DNA from: Heliomarina baculiformis
GTDB taxonomy: Bacteria > Pseudomonadota > Alphaproteobacteria > Rhodobacterales > Rhodobacteraceae
Reading direction: 5' to 3'
Assembly: GCF_019966545.1 (NCBI RefSeq)
Contig: NZ_JAIMIC010000002.1
Location: forward strand, 310,001 to 374,000
Length of the DNA: 64,000 nucleotides
In this document: positions 42,245 through 51,250 of the stretch, piece by piece
How the letters are laid out: each line of letters begins with the position of its first letter
How positions within the stretch are numbered: position 1 is the stretch's first letter
Notes under the pieces: generated by a model
Seen by the model: only the letters and a program-made list of their open reading frames with translations
Told to the model about the DNA's origin: nothing
Database searches by the model: none
Program-made: the position numbers and the translations under genes

Positions 42245-43788
42245 GCCACTGGATCGTTCTGCCAATCGTCCTGCCGGCGCTTTTGGCCCCATTCTTTCTG
42301 ATGGTGATCCGTCACCATCTTGATCTGCAACGGATCTTCTCGGTTGCCGGGGTGCTGGTGCTGAACGGCATCACGCTTGCCCTGCTGAACCATGCGATGA
42401 GCGGCGAAGTCTCGGTTTACGAACTGGGTGACTGGCCTGCGCCCTTTGGCATCGTGCTGGTGCTCGACCGGCTGTCGGCGCTGATGATCGTGCTGACCTC
42501 ACAGCTGGCGCTGGCGGTGGTGCTTTACGCGATCTGGTCCGGCTGGGACAATCGCGGGCGGCATTTCCACCCGCTGTTGCAGTTCCAGATCATGGGGGTG
42601 TCCGGCGCGTTCATGACCGGTGACGCGTTCAACCTCTTCGTTTTCTTCGAAGTTCTGCTGATCGCCTCCTATGGTCTGATGATCCATGGCGGTGGCGGCA
42701 CGCGCCTGCGTGCGGGCGTTCAATACGTCGCCTACAACCTGATCGGCTCGACGCTGTTCCTTTTTGCGCTGGGTACGATCTATGGTGTCGCGGGGACGCT
42801 GAACATGGCCGATCTGGCCGTGAAGGCGGCAGAGATCCCGGCAGAAGATACCGCCCTGCTGCGCATCGGTGCGGTACTTTTGCTGCTGGTCTTTTCGGTC
42901 AAGGCTGCGGTTCTGCCGCTGCATTTCTGGCTGCCCGCCTCTTATTCGAATGCGCCAGCGCCGGTGGCGGCCTTTTTTGCAATCATGACCAAAGTCGGGG
43001 CCTATTCTATCCTGCGGATGTTCACGCTGATCTTTGGTCCCGAGACACCGGTGGCGCAGGGGCTGGCCGGTGAGTGGCTGGTCTACGCGGCGCTTCTGAC
43101 GGTGGCTGTCGGTATGATCGGCACGCAGGGCGCGGCACATGTGGCGCGGATGACGGCATTCATCACCATCGGTTCGACAGGGACGCTTATGGTTGCCATC
43201 TCGCTCTTTACGCCCGAGGCCAGCGCGGCGGCGATCTACTACCTGATCCATTCGACCTTTGCGACGGCGATGATGTTCCTTGTCGCCGACATGATCATCG
43301 AACGCCGTGGCGACAGCATCAGCCAGCGCCGCCCGATGCAGCATGGCGGCGTCATCGCGGCCCTGTTCTTTGGTGCTGCTGTGGCGATGGCGGGCATGCC
43401 GCCCCTGTCGGGTTTCATTGGCAAACTGCTTGTGCTGGACGCGGCATGGGATGCGCCCGATGTGGTGCTGATCTGGTCCGTAGTGCTGATCACTTCGCTG
43501 ATCGCGATCATTGGTCTGGCCCGCGCCGGGAGCCTTGTGTTCTGGAAGGCGTTTGACACGGGTAGCGGCCGGGGTGATGTCGACGAGGATACCGCCCGGC
43601 GCGAAGGCGTGGTCTTTCCGACGGATGCGCCGCGCTTGCCCTTTGTGCCGGTGTTCGGCCTTTTCGCCGTCCTGATCGCGTTGACCGTGTTCGCAGGTCC
43701 GGTGATGCGCTTTGCCGAAGACACGGCCGATCAACTTTACACGCCGCAGCTCTATATCGACGCCGTTTTGAAAGGGCCCGGATCATGA
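42241..43788 (+). CDS. mrpD: Na+/H+ antiporter subunit D (MrpD)
   Basis: A 515-residue membrane protein homologous to NuoN/NuoM, one of the two ion-translocating subunits. It has about fourteen helices. Key regions are NLFVFFEVLLIASYGLMIHG (conserved Glu), FSVKAAVLPLHFWLPASYSNAPAPVAAFF (Lys in the translocation path), AFFAIMTKVGAYSILRMF, and AGMPPLSGFIGKLLVLDAA. It overlaps both neighbours by 4 bases (ATGA). Confidence 0.96.
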   Translation: MSHWIVLPIVLPALLAPFFLMVIRHHLDLQRIFSVAGVLVLNGITLALLNHAMSGEVSVYELGDWPAPFGIVLVLDRLSALMIVLTSQLALAVVLYAIWSGWDNRGRHFHPLLQFQIMGVSGAFMTGDAFNLFVFFEVLLIASYGLMIHGGGGTRLRAGVQYVAYNLIGSTLFLFALGTIYGVAGTLNMADLAVKAAEIPAEDTALLRIGAVLLLLVFSVKAAVLPLHFWLPASYSNAPAPVAAFFAIMTKVGAYSILRMFTLIFGPETPVAQGLAGEWLVYAALLTVAVGMIGTQGAAHVARMTAFITIGSTGTLMVAISLFTPEASAAAIYYLIHSTFATAMMFLVADMIIERRGDSISQRRPMQHGGVIAALFFGAAVAMAGMPPLSGFIGKLLVLDAAWDAPDVVLIWSVVLITSLIAIIGLARAGSLVFWKAFDTGSGRGDVDEDTARREGVVFPTDAPRLPFVPVFGLFAVLIALTVFAGPVMRFAEDTADQLYTPQLYIDAVLKGPGS

Positions 43789-44282
43789 GCCTCTTCCGCC
43801 GCTTTTTCCCGCACCCGCTGCTGACTGTATTGCTGACACTGGTCTGGCTGATGCTGGTCAACAGGTTCTCTTGGAACTCGGTGATTTTCGGTTTTCTGCT
43901 GGGCGTCTTCATTCCCTTTGTGATCCGCCCGTACTGGCCGAACAACCCGCGCATCAGCAGTCCGCTGAAAGTCGCGCGCTACATCGGTGTCGTGATCTAT
44001 GATATCTTCGTGGCCAATGTCACCGTGGCCTACCAGATCCTGTTCATGCGGGTCGACGCGTTGCAACCGGCGTGGATTTCCGTTCCGCTGCGGCTGCGCA
44101 CGCCCGAGGCGATCACGACACTCGCGGCCACGATCACCCTGACGCCCGGCACCGTTTCCTGTGATCTGTCGAGCGAGGGGCACAACCTGCTGGTGCACTG
44201 CCTGCACGCGCCCGATCCGGATGCCGTGATCCAGGAGATCATCGACCGTTACGAAAGCCGCCTTATGGAGATTTTCGAATGA
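43785..44282 (+). CDS. mrpE: Na+/H+ antiporter subunit E (MrpE)
   Basis: A 165-residue protein with two N-terminal membrane segments (HPLLTVLLTLVWLMLVNRFS and SVIFGFLLGVFIPFVI). A cytoplasmic domain follows with the family block TLAATITLTPGTVSCDLSSEGHNLLVHCLHAPD. MnhE is unique to Mrp-type antiporters (no complex I counterpart) and is needed for assembly and activity. It overlaps mrpD and mrpF by 4 bases each. Confidence 0.95.
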   Translation: MSLFRRFFPHPLLTVLLTLVWLMLVNRFSWNSVIFGFLLGVFIPFVIRPYWPNNPRISSPLKVARYIGVVIYDIFVANVTVAYQILFMRVDALQPAWISVPLRLRTPEAITTLAATITLTPGTVSCDLSSEGHNLLVHCLHAPDPDAVIQEIIDRYESRLMEIFE

Positions 44283-44551
44283 TCCTTTCCTACGCGCTTT
44301 ATTTTGCCTTTGCCTGTTTCGGGCTGGCCGTCCTGATGAATCTCTGGAAGATCATCACTTCCGAAGGCGTGGGCGACCGGGTTCTGGCACTGGATACGAT
44401 GGTGGTGAACTCTATCGCCATCCTGGTTCTTGCAGGTATCCAGGAAGGCACCGAGGTGTTCTTCGAGGCGACCATGATCATCGCCATGCTGGGGTTCGTT
44501 TCCACCGTGGCCTATGCGCGCTTTATGCTGCGCGGCAACATTATCGAGTGA
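44279..44551 (+). CDS. mrpF: Na+/H+ antiporter subunit F (MrpF)
   Basis: A 90-residue three-helix protein. Family motifs: GDRVLALDTMVVNSIAILVL near residues 35-55 and MIIAMLGFVSTVAYARFMLRG at the C-terminus. The Asp residues in DRVLALD are conserved in MnhF. Translation is coupled to mrpE by a 4-base overlap; mrpG follows after 7 bases. Confidence 0.95.
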   Translation: MILSYALYFAFACFGLAVLMNLWKIITSEGVGDRVLALDTMVVNSIAILVLAGIQEGTEVFFEATMIIAMLGFVSTVAYARFMLRGNIIE

Positions 44552-44558
44552 GGGCCAG

Positions 44559-44957
44559 ATGGGCGAGATAGGCGATATCCTGACAGCGATCTTTCTGGTG
44601 GTCGGCGGCTGCTTTGGTCTGGTGGGCTCTTTCGGGCTGATCAAGCTGCGCGATCCGATGTCGAGATTACATGCCCCGACCAAGGCCACGACCCTTGGCG
44701 TAGGGGGCGTGCTGATCGCCTCGCTGATCCACTCCTTTGTGCTTGAGGGATATGTGTCGGTGCATGAATTGCTGATCACCCTGTTCCTTTTCCTGACCGC
44801 CCCGGTGACGGCGTTGTTCCTTGCCAAGGCCCATATCCATCGGCACAGCGAGGAAGAAGTTCTGCCGAGTCCCGGCAAGGATACCTGCTGGGCGGTTCTG
44901 GACGAACGCACGTCGCGCCAGATCATCGACGAAGCCGAATACGGTCAGGACGAATAG
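44559..44957 (+). CDS. mrpG: Na+/H+ antiporter subunit G (MrpG)
   Basis: A 132-residue protein with three membrane helices. The N-terminal ILTAIFLVVGGCFGLVGSFG and IKLRDPMSRLHAPTKATTLG are the MnhG hallmarks. A charged cytoplasmic tail follows. The start at 44559 (MGEIGD) follows GAGGG after mrpF; the longer frame from 44514 would overlap mrpF. The gene ends 4 bases from the end of the convergent RpiR gene. Confidence 0.94.
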   Translation: MGEIGDILTAIFLVVGGCFGLVGSFGLIKLRDPMSRLHAPTKATTLGVGGVLIASLIHSFVLEGYVSVHELLITLFLFLTAPVTALFLAKAHIHRHSEEEVLPSPGKDTCWAVLDERTSRQIIDEAEYGQDE

Positions 44958-44961
44958 GCGG

Positions 44962-45825
44962 TCAGACAAACTTGCGGAAGATCCGCGTTTCGTCGAACAT
45001 TTCCTCAAGCGCGCCCATCCGGTCGCGGGTCCGTTCCCATGCCGCTTCCTGTACGGCGGCGATGAGCGTTTCCGACAGCAGCATCATCGCCACGGTGGAA
45101 TCCCATGCCGAAGGCGCTTCGATCCGGCAGGAGAAAGAATAGGTTGCGAAGCGGCTGATCGGCGACTGCCACTGGTCGGTGACCAGCACCGTGCGCGCGC
45201 CACGTGCGGCGGCCATCTCGGCCAGTTTCAGCGTCGAATTCTCGTAACGTCGGATGTCGTAGATCACCACCACATCGCCCGGTTCGATGTCGAGCAGCGC
45301 ATGAGGCCATGCGTTCGAGGTGGTCGGGATATGCTGGACGCGGCCCCGGATCACTTGCAGGTGCAGGTGCAGATATTCCGACAGGGCATGAGTGATGCGG
45401 CCACCGGCGATAAAGACCGACTGCGCCTCATCCGCCAGCAGCGCGGCGACCGCGTCGAAATCCGCCGGGTCGATATGGGCAAGGGTCTGGCGGATGTTGC
45501 CGATCACCGCGTCGGTAAAGCGGTTCAGCAGATGTTCCTGCGGCGCGGTGTTCGACCAGCTGTCGCGCTTGTCGATCGGGTTCGAGATCTGCGCTTCGAG
45601 CTCTTCGCGCAGCGCGGCCTGAAATTCGGGAAAGCCGCTGTAGCCCAGCTTTTGCACCATCCGCACCACGGTGGGCGTTGAAACCTCGGCCTTTTCGGCA
45701 AGCCGGGTGATCGAACCAAGCCCCGACATCGGATAGTTTTCAAGGATGGCTCCGGCAAGCTGCCGCTCGGCACGGGTCAGCGTGTCATGCACTTTTTTCA
45801 GCCGTTGCTGGGCGGTGTCGTCCAA
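44962..45825 (-). CDS. MurR/RpiR family transcriptional regulator
   Basis: A 287-residue regulator. Residues about 5-80 form the HTH_6 domain (LTRAERQLAGAILENYPMSG, ITRLAEKAEVSTPTVVRMVQ, KLGYSGFPEFQAAL). Residues about 125-260 form the SIS sugar-phosphate-type sensing domain (AQSVFIAGGRITHALSEYLH; PGDVVVIYDIRRYENSTLKL; TVLVTDQWQSPISRF). It is divergent from, and most likely controls, the formylglutamate amidohydrolase-TRAP-ligase operon. Two AGTTTCA motifs lie in the shared 133-base gap. The effector may be a pathway intermediate rather than a sugar phosphate. Confidence 0.92.
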   Translation of the reverse strand: MDDTAQQRLKKVHDTLTRAERQLAGAILENYPMSGLGSITRLAEKAEVSTPTVVRMVQKLGYSGFPEFQAALREELEAQISNPIDKRDSWSNTAPQEHLLNRFTDAVIGNIRQTLAHIDPADFDAVAALLADEAQSVFIAGGRITHALSEYLHLHLQVIRGRVQHIPTTSNAWPHALLDIEPGDVVVIYDIRRYENSTLKLAEMAAARGARTVLVTDQWQSPISRFATYSFSCRIEAPSAWDSTVAMMLLSETLIAAVQEAAWERTRDRMGALEEMFDETRIFRKFV

Positions 45826-45863
45826 ACCTGAGGTCCTTGCCAGATTGTCGATTTTGTAATCAT

Positions 45864-45899
45864 AGTTTCATTGCCGGAGGGAAAGAAGAAAAAGTTTCA
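45864..45899. promoter_or_regulatory. repeated AGTTTCA motifs, candidate RpiR-type operator
   Basis: AGTTTCA occurs at 45864-45870 and 45893-45899, 29 bases apart, in the divergent gap between the RpiR gene and the catabolic operon. RpiR regulators often recognise TTTCA/TGAAA half-sites. The assignment is by position only. Confidence 0.35.
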
Positions 45900-45958
45900 G
45901 AAATATCATTGACTCGGCTGCCATGGCTGGCGAAACCTTACCCGCGTAAGGGGGACAG

Positions 45959-46723
45959 ATGCCACAAGATCAGACTGCCATTGCCGCCGCGACCTTTGAG
46001 GGAGCCGCCGCGCCAGCGCCGGTTCTGCTTGTCTGTGAACATGCCTCCTGTGATTTTCCCGAAGAGTTCGGCGACCTTGGTCTGAGCGAGGAGGTTCGTC
46101 AGAGCCACGTCGCTTGGGATCCGGGCGCGCTTGCGTTGTCCCGCCAGCTTGCGGTGACGCTTCAGGCGCCATTGGTTTTCGGTCAAGTTTCACGCCTGCT
46201 TTACGATTGCAACCGCCCGCCCGAGGCACCGGATGCGATCCCAGCCAAGAGCGAGATCTACGAGATCCCCGGGAATGCGGGTCTGAGTGAAGAGGCAAGA
46301 GCCGAGCGGGTGTCGCGCATCTATGATCCTTTCTGCGCTGCGATGGACAAGGCGCTTCAGGATGTGCAACCCGCGATGGTGGTTACGGTGCACAGCTTTA
46401 CCCCGGTCTATTTCGGTGCACAGCGTGACGTCGAAATCGGTATCTTGCATGATGAGGATACGCGCCTTGCCGATGCGCTGCTTGAAGAACTGGAAGGCGC
46501 GCCGCACAAGGTGGAACGCAACCAGCCCTATGGCCCGCAGGATGGTGTCACCCATTCGCTCAAGCGTCACGCGATGTCGCGCGGCATTGCCAATGTCATG
46601 CTGGAAATCCGCAACGACCTGCTGAACCGGCCCGAGCTTGTGGCGCGTATGGGCAGCATGCTCTCCGGGGCTTTGGGCCGGGTCATGTCGCGCCCCGACG
46701 TGCGCGACTGGGGGCAGAGCTGA
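45959..46723 (+). CDS. N-formylglutamate amidohydrolase family protein
   Basis: A 254-residue zinc-dependent amidohydrolase of the FGase (HutG-like) family. It shows VLLVCEHASCDFPEEFGDLG, SHVAWDPGALALSRQLA, SRLLYDCNRPPEAPDAI, MVVTVHSFTPVY and NVMLEIRNDLL, with His and Glu/Asp metal ligands in the first and last blocks. Characterised relatives release formate and glutamate from N-formylglutamate. No histidine-degradation genes are nearby. As first gene of an operon with a TRAP importer and a glutamine-synthetase-like ligase, it might instead remove a glutamyl or acyl group from a pathway intermediate. Its stop overlaps the next start (TGATG). Confidence 0.87.
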   Translation: MPQDQTAIAAATFEGAAAPAPVLLVCEHASCDFPEEFGDLGLSEEVRQSHVAWDPGALALSRQLAVTLQAPLVFGQVSRLLYDCNRPPEAPDAIPAKSEIYEIPGNAGLSEEARAERVSRIYDPFCAAMDKALQDVQPAMVVTVHSFTPVYFGAQRDVEIGILHDEDTRLADALLEELEGAPHKVERNQPYGPQDGVTHSLKRHAMSRGIANVMLEIRNDLLNRPELVARMGSMLSGALGRVMSRPDVRDWGQS

Positions 46724-47319
46724 TGCCCAAAATCCTGCTTGGCTATATCCGTGTGGTGGACGGGTTCAATCGAGGTATAGGCCGTCTCGTGATGTACGGC
46801 ATCTTCGTGATCATGGGCATCCTGCTCTGGTCGTCGGTGTCCAAGACCTTTTTCAACCCCTCGCTCTGGACGCTGGAAATGGCGCAGTTCGCGATGGTGG
46901 CCTATTACGTGCTGGGCGGACCCTATTCGATCCAGCTTGGCGCGAATGTGCGGATGGATCTGTTCTATGGCGAATGGACGGCCCTTCAGAAGGCATGGGT
47001 CGATGCCTTTACCGTCTTCTTCCTGTTGTTCTTCCTCGTGATCCTTATCATGGGCGCGGTAAGTTCGACCGCCTATAGCCTTGGGTATTTCGGGCAGGAA
47101 CCGTTCAAGTACTTCTGGGAGCTGCTGGTCGCCTTTGTCACCGGAGGTACGGACGGCGCGGCAGAAAAAATGGGCTACCTCGAACGCAGCCCGACCGCAT
47201 GGCGACCCTATCTCTGGCCCATCAAGGTGATCATGATATTTGGCTTTCTCTGCATGTTGCTGCAGGCGGTTTCCGAGTTTCTCAAGGACGTTGCCACCAT
47301 TCGCGGGGTGACAGTCTGA
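46723..47319 (+). CDS. TRAP transporter small membrane subunit (DctQ-like)
   Basis: A 198-residue membrane protein with four predicted helices, matching the DctQ family. Landmarks are FVIMGILLWSSVSKTFFNPS, WTLEMAQFAMVAYYVLGGPY and NVRMDLFYGEWTALQKAWVD (the conserved VRMD segment after helix 2). It assembles with the DctM-like channel subunit, whose start overlaps its stop (TGATG). It is somewhat longer than typical because of an insert before the last helix (about residues 120-165). Confidence 0.92.
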   Translation: MPKILLGYIRVVDGFNRGIGRLVMYGIFVIMGILLWSSVSKTFFNPSLWTLEMAQFAMVAYYVLGGPYSIQLGANVRMDLFYGEWTALQKAWVDAFTVFFLLFFLVILIMGAVSSTAYSLGYFGQEPFKYFWELLVAFVTGGTDGAAEKMGYLERSPTAWRPYLWPIKVIMIFGFLCMLLQAVSEFLKDVATIRGVTV

Positions 47320-48641
47320 TGTCCTATGAAATGATCGCCATCCTCATGTTCTCGACCATGATGCTGATGCTCTTTACCGGGCAGCGCGTGTTCGGGGCCA
47401 TCGGCTTTGTCGGCGTCGCGGCGGCGGTGCTAATGTGGGGGCCGGGCGGGTCGGATATCGGTTTTTCATCAGCAATGAAGCTGATGAAATGGTATCCGCT
47501 GCTGACCCTGCCGATGTTTATCTTCATGGGCTACGTGCTGTCGGAATCCAAGATTGCAGACGATCTTTATCGTATGTTCCACGTCTGGATGGGTCCGCTG
47601 CGGGGCGGGCTGGCGATTGGGACGATCCTGCTGATGGTGCTGGTGTCGGCGATGAACGGGTTGTCGGTGGCCGGTATGGCCATCGGGGCCACCATCGCGT
47701 TGCCCGAACTGCTTAAGCGCGGCTATGACAAACGCATGGTGACCGGCGTCATTCAGGCGGGGTCGAGCCTTGGTATCCTTGTGCCGCCTTCGGTCGTTCT
47801 GGTCCTTTACGCGATGATCGCGCGGGCGCCGGTAGGGCAGCTCTGGCTGGCAGGTGCGGTGCCCGGCCTGATGATGGCGGCGATGTTCATCCTCTATGTG
47901 GTGATCCGCTGCCGAATCCAGCCCGAGCTTGGCCCGGCGATGCCCGCCGATGATCGCGATGTCAGCCGCAACGAAAAGCTGCGCCTTCTGCGCGCAGGGC
48001 TGCTGCCGCTTGGGATCTTTGCCGTCATGATGATCCCCTTCGTGAACGGGTGGACCTCTCTCGTCGAAAGCTCGGCCGTTGGGGCGCTGGCGGCGTTTCT
48101 CGCGGCGGTGTTCAAGGGGCGGATGACGCGCGAGGTGTTTGAGAATTCGGTGCGCAACACGCTGGGTATCTCCTGCATGTTCATGTGGATCATCCTTGCC
48201 GCGCTCGGCTTTGGGGCGGTGTTCGACGGGTTGGGCGCGGTTCGGGCCATTGAATCCCTGTTCACCGAGCAGCTTGGCCTGTCGCCCTGGATGATCCTGA
48301 TCCTGATGCAGCTCAGCTTTATCCTGATGGGCACATTCCTGGACGACACGGCCATGCTGGTGATCGTGGCCCCGCTATATGTGCCGCTTGTTCAGGCGCT
48401 GGGCTTTGATCTGGTCTGGTATGGCGTGCTTTATACGATCACGACGCAGATCGCCTATATGACCCCGCCTTTCGGCTATAACCTGTTCCTGATGCGCGCG
48501 ATGGCCCCGGCCGAGATCGGGCTGAAGGACATCTATCGGTCCATCGTGCCCTTTGTGCTGGTTATGGTGCTGGCGCTGGTGCTGGTCATGGCCTTCCCAC
48601 AGATCGCGCTGTGGCTGCCCAATTACGTATACGGAAATTAA
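47319..48641 (+). CDS. TRAP transporter large membrane subunit (DctM-like)
   Basis: A 440-residue channel subunit with about twelve helices. Family motifs are MFIFMGYVLSESKIADDLYR, NGLSVAGMAIGATIALPELL, QAGSSLGILVPPSVVLVLYA, and MGTFLDDTAMLVIVAPLYVP (conserved Asp pair). It couples solute uptake to a sodium gradient, fitting a marine or saline lifestyle. ATG 47319 overlaps the small subunit stop; the longer frame from 47199 is rejected. Confidence 0.94.
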   Translation: MSYEMIAILMFSTMMLMLFTGQRVFGAIGFVGVAAAVLMWGPGGSDIGFSSAMKLMKWYPLLTLPMFIFMGYVLSESKIADDLYRMFHVWMGPLRGGLAIGTILLMVLVSAMNGLSVAGMAIGATIALPELLKRGYDKRMVTGVIQAGSSLGILVPPSVVLVLYAMIARAPVGQLWLAGAVPGLMMAAMFILYVVIRCRIQPELGPAMPADDRDVSRNEKLRLLRAGLLPLGIFAVMMIPFVNGWTSLVESSAVGALAAFLAAVFKGRMTREVFENSVRNTLGISCMFMWIILAALGFGAVFDGLGAVRAIESLFTEQLGLSPWMILILMQLSFILMGTFLDDTAMLVIVAPLYVPLVQALGFDLVWYGVLYTITTQIAYMTPPFGYNLFLMRAMAPAEIGLKDIYRSIVPFVLVMVLALVLVMAFPQIALWLPNYVYGN

Positions 48642-48692
48642 CCTCAAGAACCCCGCCAACGGGGCAATCATATCCACAAGGAGAGAGTGAAG

Positions 48693-49724
48693 ATGACAAC
48701 AAGACGTAAGTTCCTGACCACCGCCGCTGCCGCTCCGGCCGCTGCGCTGGCTGCGCCCGCGATTGCGCAAAGCAAGATCACCTGGCGTCTGCAGACCTAT
48801 GCCGGTGCCGCGCTGGCCGAGCACGTGCTGGACCCCGCGATCAAGAAGTTCAACCAGATCGCCGGCGACCGGATGGAAATCGAAGTCTATTACGCCGACC
48901 AGCTTGTCCCTACGGGCGAACTGTTCCAGGCCCTGCAGCGTGGCACGATCGACGCGGTTCAGTCCGACGATGACTCCATGGCGTCGCCGACCGAAGTCAC
49001 CGTTTTCGGCGGCTACTTCCCCTTTGGTTCGCGCTATTCGCTGGACGTGCCGGTGCTGTTCGAACGCTATGGTCTCGATGAGATCTGGAAGGCGGAATAC
49101 GAAAAAGTCGGCGTCAAGCATGTCAGCGCCGGGTCCTGGGATCCCTGCCATTTCGCAACCAAGGATCCGATCAACTCGCTGGCCGACCTCAAGGGCAAGC
49201 GCATCTTTACCTTCCCGACCGCTGGCCGCTTCCTCAGCCAGTTCGGCGTCGTGCCTGTCACGCTGCCGTGGGAAGACATCGAGGTTGCGGTTCAGACCGG
49301 CGAACTCGACGGTGTGGCATGGTCCGGCATCACCGAGGATTACACCGTCGGCTGGGCGGATGTGACCAACTACTTCCTGACCAACAACATCTCGGGCGCT
49401 TGGATCGGCCACTTCTTTGCCAATATGGAGCGCTGGAACGAACTGCCCGACGATCTCAAGACCCTGTTCGAAGTCTGCTGTGCGGACAGCCACTACTACC
49501 GCCAGTACTGGTATTGGGGCGGTGAGGCCGACCTGCGTGTCAATGGCACCAAGATGGAACTGACCACCATCCCCGACGAGGAATGGGAACAGGTCGAAAA
49601 TGCGGCTTCGGCCTTCTGGGATGAAATCGCTGCGGAATCCGAAACCAAGGCGAAGGTTGTCGAGATCTTCAAGAAGTACAATGCCGACATGCGCGCGGCT
49701 GGGCGTCCCTACCGCTACGGCTAA
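48693..49724 (+). CDS. TRAP transporter periplasmic binding protein (DctP-like)
   Basis: A 343-residue binding protein with a twin-arginine signal (MTTRRKFLTTAAAAPAAALA, cleavage near AIAQ). The mature part has the DctP fold: NQIAGDRMEIEVYYADQLVP, FQALQRGTIDAVQS, and the beta-hinge GKRIFTFPTAGRFLSQFGVV followed by EVAVQTGELDGVAWSGITED. In most DctP proteins the hinge reads LKGLKIR, its Arg binding the ligand carboxylate. Here LKGKRIF places Phe at that position, so the ligand may not be a simple carboxylate. ATG 48693 is preferred because AAGGAG is 9 bases upstream. The gene is followed by a hairpin (49762-49780). Confidence 0.92.
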   Translation: MTTRRKFLTTAAAAPAAALAAPAIAQSKITWRLQTYAGAALAEHVLDPAIKKFNQIAGDRMEIEVYYADQLVPTGELFQALQRGTIDAVQSDDDSMASPTEVTVFGGYFPFGSRYSLDVPVLFERYGLDEIWKAEYEKVGVKHVSAGSWDPCHFATKDPINSLADLKGKRIFTFPTAGRFLSQFGVVPVTLPWEDIEVAVQTGELDGVAWSGITEDYTVGWADVTNYFLTNNISGAWIGHFFANMERWNELPDDLKTLFEVCCADSHYYRQYWYWGGEADLRVNGTKMELTTIPDEEWEQVENAASAFWDEIAAESETKAKVVEIFKKYNADMRAAGRPYRYG

Positions 49725-49761
49725 GCGCCCCCGGGTTACACCCCGTCTTAACGAACAGAAG

Positions 49762-49780
49762 TCCCGGCTTTTGGCCGGGG
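49762..49780 (+). terminator. stem-loop after TRAP binding-protein gene
   Basis: TCCCGGC / GCCGGGG stem (one G-T pair) with a TTTTG loop, followed by CTTTATT. It is a likely partial terminator that leaves the binding protein more abundant than the enzymes encoded downstream. Confidence 0.75.
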
Positions 49781-49805
49781 CTTTATTGACAAGAGGATTT
49801 TGGAA

Positions 49806-51170
49806 ATGCCCGGACAGCTGACACTTGATGAATTGCGCGCCCTGAGCCAGACGGGCGAGATCGATACCGTTCTGGTCTGCGTCATCGACATGCAGGGCCG
49901 CCTGATGGGAAAACGGTTTCACGCCGCGCATTTCTGCGACAGCGCATGGGAAGAGACCCATTGCTGTAACTACCTGCTCGCCACCGATCTCGAGATGTGG
50001 ACGGTCGAGGGGTATGAATCGACAAGCTGGGAACGCGGTTATGGCGATTACACGATGAAGCCCGACCTCAGCACCCTGCGCCGGGTCGCGTGGCTGGAAG
50101 GCACCGCGATGGTGCTTTCGGACATCATGGATCACCACGGCCACGCGCCGGTTGCCCATTCACCGCGTGCGTTGCTCAAGGCGCAGATCGCGCGGCTTGC
50201 TGATATGGGATATTCGCCGATCACCGCGACCGAGCTGGAATTTTTCATCTTCGAGCAGAGCTTCGATGCGCTGCGCAAGGGCCAGTATCGCAATCTCGAG
50301 CCGATCTCGGGCTATAACGAGGATTACTCGATCCTTCAGACCACCAAGGAAGAGAACGTGATGCGCACCCTGCGCAACGGGCTCTACAATTCCGGCATCC
50401 CGGTCGAAGGCTCCAAGGGCGAGGCCGAGGCCGGACAGGAAGAGCTTAACATCCGCTATGGCGGGGCCATGGAAACTGCTGATCACCACACGATTTCCAA
50501 GCATGCCGCAAAGGAAATCGGCTGGCAGCAGGGCCACGCGGTCAGCTTCCTGCCCAAGTGGCGGCCCGACCGGGTCGGCTCGGCGGCGCATATTCACATG
50601 TCTCTGCGTGACAAGGATGGCAACTCTGTCTTTTACGACAAGGACGCCGATCTGGGCATGTCGGAACTGGCGCGGCATTTCCTTGGTGGGTTGCTGGCCT
50701 ATGCGGGCGACGTGACGTGGTTCCTTGCGCCCTACGTCAACAGCTACAAACGCTTTCAAAAGGGCAGTTTTGCCCCGACGCGGCGGGTCTGGTCCGTCGA
50801 CAACCGCACCGCTGCCTTCCGACTTTGCGGCGACAGTTCACCCGCCGTGCGGATCGAATGCCGGGTGCCGGGATCGGACATGAACCCTTATCTGGCAATG
50901 GCCGCGTTGTTTGCGGCAGGCATTCGCGGGATCGAGGAAAAGCTCGATCCGGGTGAGGCGCTGACCGGCGACGCCTATGAAGGCAAGGCCGAGGAAATCC
51001 CGACTTCGCTGATCGCGGCGACGGTGGCGATGGCCGGTTCGTCCATGCTCAAGGAAGCGTTTGGCGAAGAGGTGATCCGTCACTATACGCGGGCTGCGGA
51101 ATGGGAGCAGGAAAGCTTTGATTCCGCGGTGACCGATTGGGAAATCGCGCGCGGGTTCGAACGCGCCTGA
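49806..51170 (+). CDS. glutamine synthetase-like ligase (gamma-glutamyl amine synthetase candidate)
   Basis: A 454-residue member of the glutamine synthetase family, shorter and divergent from GlnA. Active-site elements are kept: ITATELEFFIFEQ (metal Glu pair), GEAEAGQEELNIRY (Glu), GSAAHIHMSL (nucleotide and glutamate site), NRTAAFRL and PAVRIECRVPGSDMNPYLAM (Arg and Glu). The N-terminal ammonium-site region of GlnA is replaced by EMWTVEGYESTSWERGYGDY. Such paralogues (PuuA, IpuC, GlnA3/4) join glutamate to amines. With alcohol and aldehyde dehydrogenase genes following, it probably forms a gamma-glutamyl amide of the imported amine. AGAGG 9 bases upstream supports ATG 49806. Confidence 0.88.
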   Translation: MPGQLTLDELRALSQTGEIDTVLVCVIDMQGRLMGKRFHAAHFCDSAWEETHCCNYLLATDLEMWTVEGYESTSWERGYGDYTMKPDLSTLRRVAWLEGTAMVLSDIMDHHGHAPVAHSPRALLKAQIARLADMGYSPITATELEFFIFEQSFDALRKGQYRNLEPISGYNEDYSILQTTKEENVMRTLRNGLYNSGIPVEGSKGEAEAGQEELNIRYGGAMETADHHTISKHAAKEIGWQQGHAVSFLPKWRPDRVGSAAHIHMSLRDKDGNSVFYDKDADLGMSELARHFLGGLLAYAGDVTWFLAPYVNSYKRFQKGSFAPTRRVWSVDNRTAAFRLCGDSSPAVRIECRVPGSDMNPYLAMAALFAAGIRGIEEKLDPGEALTGDAYEGKAEEIPTSLIAATVAMAGSSMLKEAFGEEVIRHYTRAAEWEQESFDSAVTDWEIARGFERA

Positions 51171-51250
51171 TCCAAACGCCGGTCCGCGCGGGACCATGCA
51201 ATTCACAGAAGAACCCGGTGCCTCACCCGCACCGGTTCCACAAAGGACCA

